Below, in pieces: positions 32,723 through 37,068 of a DNA stretch of 37,068 bases. The translations under genes were made by a program, and so were the position numbers. The stretch is from assembly GCA_040007095.1 (NCBI GenBank), contig JBDTVS010000219.1, positions 1 to 37,068 of the forward strand, given 5' to 3'. Within the stretch, counting starts at the first letter, position 1, and each line of letters starts with the position of its first letter. This stretch comes from JBDTVS01 sp040007095 (GTDB lineage Bacteria > Acidobacteriota > Vicinamibacteria > Vicinamibacterales > CAVVIG01). Below the pieces are notes generated by a model. The model was given only the letters and a program-made list of their open reading frames with translations, ran no database searches and was not told the DNA's origin.

Positions 32723-33259
32723 TCATCTCTTTCCGTATGCCGTGAAGATGTAGTCCTTCTTCGCCACTCGCGTATGGCACGCGAAGCCGCATTCGATCGT
32801 ACCGGTCTTATTGGGCACGAAGGTGTCCGACGCGGACTGATAGTCGAACACGGCATAGGCCCATCCCTGGGTGTGCGGATACTTCTTGCTGTCTTTCTCG
32901 ATCAAGAACACGTCCTGCAACACATCGGGAATCCGCACCGAGAACGGCGCCTCGGTGCTCTTCTGTGGCTTCCACTCGATCTTCACGATCTTGGAGCCGT
33001 CCGGAAACGGCCTGCCATTGCCTGGGATGCCGGCCTTGTAGGCCGCCATCATCGGGGGATTCGCGACCATCGCCTTGAGCAAATCGTCGGTCTGGCTGAC
33101 CGCCACGACCTGCCAGTCCTCGTATCCCTTGAAATCCGAGAACGGAAGCCCATCCGGCACTTTGACCGCGTACTTGTCCTGCGCGGACATGGTTAGCGCG
33201 CTCAGGACGCCGAGCCACATCGTCGCAATCGCCGTCGTCACCATGCTGCTTCGCTTCAT
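32723..33259 (-). CDS. cytochrome P460-family protein
   Basis: A 178-residue periplasmic protein with a signal peptide (MKRSSMVTTAIATMWLGVLSALTMSAQ). The P460 beta fold is indicated by GYEDWQVVAVSQTDD, PFPDGSKIVKIEWK, VFLIEKDSKKYPHTQGWAYAVFDY and the C-terminal HTRVAKKDYIFTAYGKR. Family members bind a lysine-cross-linked c-type haem and oxidise hydroxylamine or bind NO. The haem site reads C157-G-F-A-C161-H162, with three residues rather than two between the cysteines. ATG at 33259 has GGAGG five bases upstream. It heads a likely two-gene unit with the VOC gene. Confidence 0.88.
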   Translation of the reverse strand: MKRSSMVTTAIATMWLGVLSALTMSAQDKYAVKVPDGLPFSDFKGYEDWQVVAVSQTDDLLKAMVANPPMMAAYKAGIPGNGRPFPDGSKIVKIEWKPQKSTEAPFSVRIPDVLQDVFLIEKDSKKYPHTQGWAYAVFDYQSASDTFVPNKTGTIECGFACHTRVAKKDYIFTAYGKR

Positions 33260-33422
33260 CGCCACCTCCAATCCAAAGAGCGATTAGACAGGATGCGCCG
33301 GCGTAGATCTATTGGACGTTGGTATATGTCGGCGACGGCTCAACGTGCTGCAACCCGCCCATTCGGTCGCTGGCTATTCTCAGCCTCACTTCAACGCGAC
33401 ACCATCTCGCCACGCAACGGGT

Positions 33423-33608
33423 TCAATAGGCAGCGATGACGTCATCGCGATAGCAGTAGGGCCAGCGCTCACCGGGCTCAGCAGAGGCGATGAGCCTGTG
33501 CTGACGGTGGTGAGCGTGGACCGTCGCCAGTCGATACGAATGTGAGGAATGCGTGGAGCTGTAGGCACGGTGGCTGCACCCTCGGACCTGCCAGAGCTGC
33601 GGTGCCAC
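33423..33608 (-). pseudogene. remnant of a UBP-type zinc-finger protein
   Basis: The minus-strand frame ends with VHAHHRQHRLIASAEPGERW followed by PYCYRDDVIAAY. This resembles the C-terminal half of bacterial UBP-type zinc fingers (H-x-H-x3-H-P-I-x-R-S-x-E-P-G-E-x-W-x-W-C-Y-x-D-x-V). The cysteine-rich N-terminal half is not readable in this frame. The family assignment rests on this one stretch. Confidence 0.4.
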
Positions 33609-34011
33609 TCTCTGCTGCGACGATTCTCCGCCGGCAATACGCGCGCTTTGCCGCCTCGAGCGCCTCCATATGTGCGCACACGCGAGCCCGCGTCATCGTC
33701 CCTCTCCATCGCTCGATGCCATCGCCAGTAAAAGCGTGCCGATGCCTGCAATCCAGCGCGGTGTCAAGTCACACCCTGATGAGCGCGGCATGGTCGTACA
33801 CCCGGCGGTGCGTAGGCGCTCTCTGTCCGGCCCGTCTCGCCTGCTTCACAGGCGATTTCGAAGTGCGAGAACCGACTCAGGTCGAAGACGGCCAGAAACT
33901 CACGATTGTCACCAACGAGCAGATTTCGGTCGAATGCCAACATTTCTAGGACAGGCATGCCGCACCCACGGGCTGCGCCTCCCGCGCGTGCTCACTCCTG
34001 GCTGGCTCCGC
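33609..34011. other. region without a supported gene
   Basis: Several short frames are open here on both strands, none with a convincing start, codon bias or family resemblance. A 59-codon minus-strand frame (33764-33943, MLAFDRNLLVGDNREFLAVF) and a plus-strand frame ending at 33949 overlap each other. Given the gene remnants on both sides, this is probably decayed coding sequence. Confidence 0.35.
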
Positions 34012-34296
34012 CTGGCCGTTCCTCGCGTGACATTCACCGATCCGGAGGTCGCGTCGGTCGGGCTGTCGGCGGCTGCGGCGCGCGCCAGATGCATCGATGT
34101 CGCCGTCGCCACCGCCGATCCGCCCGAGAGCGTGCGAGGCTATATCCACGATTTTTTACGGAGGCGCATTGAAGCTTGTGGCTGATCGCGAGCACGGCGT
34201 CCTGATCGGCGCCACGCTGGTCACGCCACGAGCGGGCGAGATCCTCGGCGAGTTGGTGCTGGCGATCAAGCTGGGTACGCCGCTACCGACGAAGGC
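34012..34296 (+). pseudogene. fragment of a MerA/dihydrolipoamide dehydrogenase-like flavoprotein
   Basis: The plus strand encodes part of the C-terminal dimerisation domain of a class I pyridine nucleotide-disulphide oxidoreductase: VPRVTFTDPEVASVGLS, ATADPPESVRGYIHDF, then, after a frameshift, YGGALKLVADREHGVLIG and LVLAIKLGTPLPT. The frame break falls in a six-T run at 34152-34157; five Ts would restore it. The FAD- and NAD-binding domains and the extreme C-terminus are missing, so it is non-functional. Its end overlaps the converging haem-binding-protein remnant. Confidence 0.7.
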
Positions 34297-34663
34297 CCGC
34301 CTCGAGAGTCGCGACGTCCTGCTCGACGGTTCCGCCGCTGACCCGACACCGCCAACCCGTTCGCCCTCGACCGTGACAGGCGCGCAACCGTTCATCGCGC
34401 AATACCGACCACCAGGTACCGTCATCAGCGGGAAGAGGTCCTTGCCGGGCCGCACGAGCGGAAGCAGATCGGCTGTTCGCATCCCTACCAGGGCCGAGGT
34501 GTACGCCTTGCGCTCGGAGAGCTCGATCGAGAAAGCCGACGCGCCGCTCATGCGGTGCTTGGGGATGACATTGCCATGCGTGTCGATGATGCACACGGCA
34601 ACCGGCACCGCCGCGTGCGACGCCGCGGTCGGCGATCGTCTTTGCGAGAGCAAGCAAGTCCAT
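34283..34663 (-). pseudogene. GlcG/HbpS-like haem-binding protein gene with two frameshifts
   Basis: The ATG at 34663 (AAAGGA eight bases upstream) begins MDLLALAKTIAD. About one base too many near 34622 moves the conserved body into another frame: AVPVAVCIIDTHGN, SIELSERKAYTSALVGM, LFPLMTVPGGRYCAMNGCAP. A missing base near 34347 then moves the C-terminus SGGTVEQDVATLEAGL back to the first frame, ending at 34283. The two shifts compensate, and the total length (~126 residues) suits the GlcG/HbpS (DUF336) family. Either it is a recent pseudogene or both indels are sequence errors. It follows the crotonase gene after 32 bp. Confidence 0.75.
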
Positions 34664-34695
34664 GATGACTGTCCTTTGCTGCCGCGGCGCACTCG

Positions 34696-35532
34696 TCAGC
34701 GGCTGATGCGACCCAGATAGGCGCCCAGATGATCTTCGGCCGGTCCTAGCTTGTGAAAACCGAGTTCGAACAAGGCCTTGAGCCTTGCCTCTGTCGCCGG
34801 CCGTACAACCGAGGCCATGCAGGCGTCCCATCCAGCTGCGACTTCCACGTCTGGCGGGAGGCTGGCGTTCACAAGACTCTTGGTCTTCGCGATCGCCCAC
34901 TTGTCGAACCCTGCGATGCGAGTCGCCAGCGCGTCGACGAACCCGTCGAGTTCGGCGTCCGGCAGCGCCCGGTTCACATAGCCGTAAACCTCTGCCAGCC
35001 CTCCTCCGATATCGTCGGAGCTGAGCAGCACCTCCAGTGCGCGTCCGCGGCCGATCAAGCGTGGCAGGCGCGCCATGGGACCGCCGCCGGCGACCATACC
35101 CACGCCCACTTCCCATTGGGAGAGCACAGCCTTCTCTCGACTGACGAACGTCATATCGCAGGCGAGCGCGATCTCGCTGCCGTTTCCCGTCGCGCGGCCC
35201 CTGATAGACGCAATCGAAACAACCGGCGCACGGGTGAGCCGCACCAGTATGTCCGGCCAGGCCTCCAGACCGGTCGGGCCTATCGGAATGCTTTTCAAAT
35301 CGTCAAAGTTGGCGAAGAAGTCGCTGTGGTTCAGGAAGAAGCCATCGACAGCGCTGTCGAACACCACGACCCTCAGTTGATCGTCCGCTTCGATGGCCGT
35401 CATGATGTCCCTGAACTCACGGACGAATTGTGGACCCATGACATTGAGCGGAGGGTTATCGAATGTGATGCGCCAATAGGCGGGCGACGATCGACTGATC
35501 ATGATTTGCGCCGTCTGCGTCGTTGTATTCAT
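34696..35532 (-). CDS. enoyl-CoA hydratase/isomerase (crotonase) family protein
   Basis: A 278-residue crotonase-fold enzyme. The oxyanion-hole region is SIRGRATGNGSEIALACDMTF, and a Glu corresponding to the second crotonase catalytic acid may lie in SQWEVGVGMVAGGG. The RLPRLIGRGRALEVLLSSDD helix region follows. HSDFFANFDDL replaces the usual AGADI loop, so substrate preference is unclear and hydratase activity is not assured. Start: ATG at 35532 with GAGG six bases upstream. It is the second gene in a leftward series behind the DUF4331-cupin gene (78-bp gap). Confidence 0.88.
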   Translation of the reverse strand: MNTTTQTAQIMISRSSPAYWRITFDNPPLNVMGPQFVREFRDIMTAIEADDQLRVVVFDSAVDGFFLNHSDFFANFDDLKSIPIGPTGLEAWPDILVRLTRAPVVSIASIRGRATGNGSEIALACDMTFVSREKAVLSQWEVGVGMVAGGGPMARLPRLIGRGRALEVLLSSDDIGGGLAEVYGYVNRALPDAELDGFVDALATRIAGFDKWAIAKTKSLVNASLPPDVEVAAGWDACMASVVRPATEARLKALFELGFHKLGPAEDHLGAYLGRISR

Positions 35533-35610
35533 GAAAGCCTCGTGACGCGGGACGTATGCACGCACGTCGCGTCGATGATGGGACTGTTCTCAAGAGCGAT
35601 GGCGCTCCCG

Positions 35611-37008
35611 TTAATCGCTGTGGTGACGCGGATCGTCTTCAGGGTTTACGTAGTCGATGCCGAGTGGTCCGATCCCCGACACCTGTGTCACGTACTCGCC
35701 CGACCTGGCCCAGTGGAAGTGAGACGTGTTCCCAGGCAACACGACAACCGATCCCGGTGGATACGCCTGCAGCTTCGCCGCGTCGAAGCGATCACCAACG
35801 CCGATGTAAAAGACGCCGGAGATGACCGTGTATACGCGGTCTTCAGGATGGCGGTGCGGCATCAGCTTCACGCCGTTGGGGACTCGGACCCTGACGGTGT
35901 ACAGGCCTTTTGCCGACGGGTTGCCAACGACGACCGCCAGGCGGGCTGATGGCGGGAACGCCGGAAACGGCTTCCACTCGATCCCTTCCGGCGCAATCGA
36001 GCCGAACGCTGTGAGCGCCAGCGAATATTCGCCTTGCCGATCCTCGTGCGGCGGTCCCAGGTACGGGAACTCGGCAAGCAGGTCGTTGTGCGGCCCGACG
36101 TTGTCACGCGTGATCTTTCCGTTCGTGAGCATCGAAATGAACACGTCCATGACGTCGTCTGCGAGTGTCCGACCACTACTCGGGTATGACGCCGGCCGCG
36201 TGGGGTCATAAGGGAGAACGTCGGGCAGCAGAGTCCTCGCCACTCGGGACGCGTCTTCGGGGGCGTATCCGCCCGCATGCTCCAGGGAGTGCGCGAAGGT
36301 CGGGACGAAGCGCGCATCGCTCGCCGGCTCGCCAGCGAGATACGCGGCCTTATCCGATCCGGTCAAGAAGATAGATTGCGAGGGCCGTGCGCCTCTGTCG
36401 GCCTGAACCCATTCGCCGTCGCGGCGGCCCACCGTGCGCGCCCACAATCCGATCGGGCCGGATCCCAGGGCCGAGTTGGGGACTTCCAGAACAATGCTGC
36501 AGACGTCGGCGTTGGCGAAGAAATCGGTGCCGGTGAACTGGAGATTGTTCAACGCGCCCTGCGTGTCGAAGAAAAACGGCTCGCTACGCCATCCTGCGAA
36601 GAAGCGGTAGTCGCCAACGTCAGTGACACGCGCCTCGAGCCCGGTCGAGACGGGTGCCCCTTCGAGCACAATCTGCCCGTCGTCGCCGGTGCCGGCTGCC
36701 TGCTGCCCGTCAACACGGCGCACTGTCGCAGACTGGCCTTCCTCTGAGGCGGAGAAGCGCACTCGATACGCGATATCGGCGACGGCATCGCCGTTGGTGT
36801 CAATGTTCAGCTCATACAGCGCGTCCGGTGCGAACGGCACGGCCGTCGTCGGCCCTCCGGGGCTCACGCCGGCTGACGGATGCACGTTCATGATCAGAAC
36901 CGACTTGTCGGGCTTCCCTGACCCGGGGAAGGCATACACGTCAGTCAGGTCGAGGCGAGCGTCCCCGTGGGGGAACCCGTAGTCAGGACCGGAGTAGTGG
37001 TGCGACAT
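35611..37008 (-). CDS. DUF4331-cupin fusion protein
   Basis: A 465-residue protein. Residues 1-320 form a DUF4331 region: MSHHYSGPDYGFPHGDARLD, IMNVHPSAGVSPGGPTTAVP, NIDTNGDAVADIAYRVRFSA, and the end motif NVGPHNDLLAEFPYLGPPH. Residues ~340-465 form a cupin with metal-ligand candidates H385, H387, E389 (PHRHPED) and H430/H432 (SHFHWA), ending GPLGIDYVNPEDDPR. DUF4331 has no settled function; the cupin suggests metal-dependent sensing or catalysis. No signal peptide is evident. The ATG at 37008 is chosen as the conserved MSHHY start; an upstream in-frame start at 37044 has no better support. A truncated paralogue lies at 31852-32204. Confidence 0.88.
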   Translation of the reverse strand: MSHHYSGPDYGFPHGDARLDLTDVYAFPGSGKPDKSVLIMNVHPSAGVSPGGPTTAVPFAPDALYELNIDTNGDAVADIAYRVRFSASEEGQSATVRRVDGQQAAGTGDDGQIVLEGAPVSTGLEARVTDVGDYRFFAGWRSEPFFFDTQGALNNLQFTGTDFFANADVCSIVLEVPNSALGSGPIGLWARTVGRRDGEWVQADRGARPSQSIFLTGSDKAAYLAGEPASDARFVPTFAHSLEHAGGYAPEDASRVARTLLPDVLPYDPTRPASYPSSGRTLADDVMDVFISMLTNGKITRDNVGPHNDLLAEFPYLGPPHEDRQGEYSLALTAFGSIAPEGIEWKPFPAFPPSARLAVVVGNPSAKGLYTVRVRVPNGVKLMPHRHPEDRVYTVISGVFYIGVGDRFDAAKLQAYPPGSVVVLPGNTSHFHWARSGEYVTQVSGIGPLGIDYVNPEDDPRHHSD

Positions 37009-37068
37009 GATCACAATCAGACCAGACAGCGAGGAGTGGAACAATCAGACGATGGTATCGCCGATACT

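Noticed and set aside
33542..33949. Plus-strand frame ending with ARLACFTGDFEV, faintly like a PurF C-terminus
   Set aside because: Only a few residues match and the surrounding sequence does not fit the family.

Overview
The window is a GC-rich bacterial chromosome segment. The gene style suggests Acidobacteriota, probably near Vicinamibacteria. The clues are a TonB-dependent receptor with an N-terminal carboxypeptidase-regulatory-like domain, several small periplasmic c-type cytochromes, a P460 cytochrome, DUF4331 genes, and a palindromic repeat of the GTCCGGCTGAAGCCGG kind. This assignment is inference; no rRNA or tRNA gene is visible. No CRISPR array, complete insertion sequence or prophage was seen. 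Positions 1-195 hold no gene I can support.

Left part (196-4913): a receiver-only response regulator (-) diverges from a GNAT/NDP-forming acyl-CoA synthetase fusion (a Pat-type protein acetyltransferase, +), which has a sigma54-like motif just upstream and is followed by a tandem universal stress protein. A ~160-bp inverted-repeat element (4640-4801) then abuts a 33-codon stub of a HemG-like flavodoxin gene.

Redox and envelope block (4898-12492, all -): two small monohaem cytochromes c behind a recognisable sigma70-type promoter, a degraded reading frame, a small conserved-looking unknown protein, a TonB-dependent receptor, a cytochrome c'-like protein, and an MgtA/MgtB-type P-type ATPase with a possible leader peptide. 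Forward genes at 13055-14195 encode a small outer-membrane-like barrel protein and an unknown protein.

Centre (14219-29175, all -, about 15 kb): the most interesting part. Transcription order is AddB-like Fe-S nuclease, AddA-like UvrD helicase/nuclease, SNF2-family ATPase, Mre11/SbcD-like nuclease, Rad50/YhaN-like SMC ATPase, histone-deacetylase-fold amidohydrolase. Three of the junctions overlap and one has an 8-bp gap. The gene set looks like a complete DNA-end-processing machine: two nuclease/helicase complexes, a DNA translocase, and a Zn hydrolase of unknown substrate. It could be a repair operon or an undescribed anti-phage or anti-plasmid system. The AddA-like gene carries two in-frame copies of a palindromic repeat. 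A macrodomain-like protein of unknown function (29679-30686) lies upstream on the same strand.

Right part (30945-37008): a mosaic of broken and intact genes. A 5'-truncated alpha/beta hydrolase, an internal type I restriction hsdR fragment, and a truncated, frameshifted DUF4331 copy are fused end to end. Intact VOC and cytochrome P460 genes follow. Then come remnants of a UBP zinc finger, a MerA/Lpd-like flavoprotein and a GlcG/HbpS-like haem-binding protein, before intact crotonase and DUF4331-cupin fusion genes. This part is either a decaying island or contains assembly or indel errors; the long intact frames of the central operon argue against poor sequence throughout.
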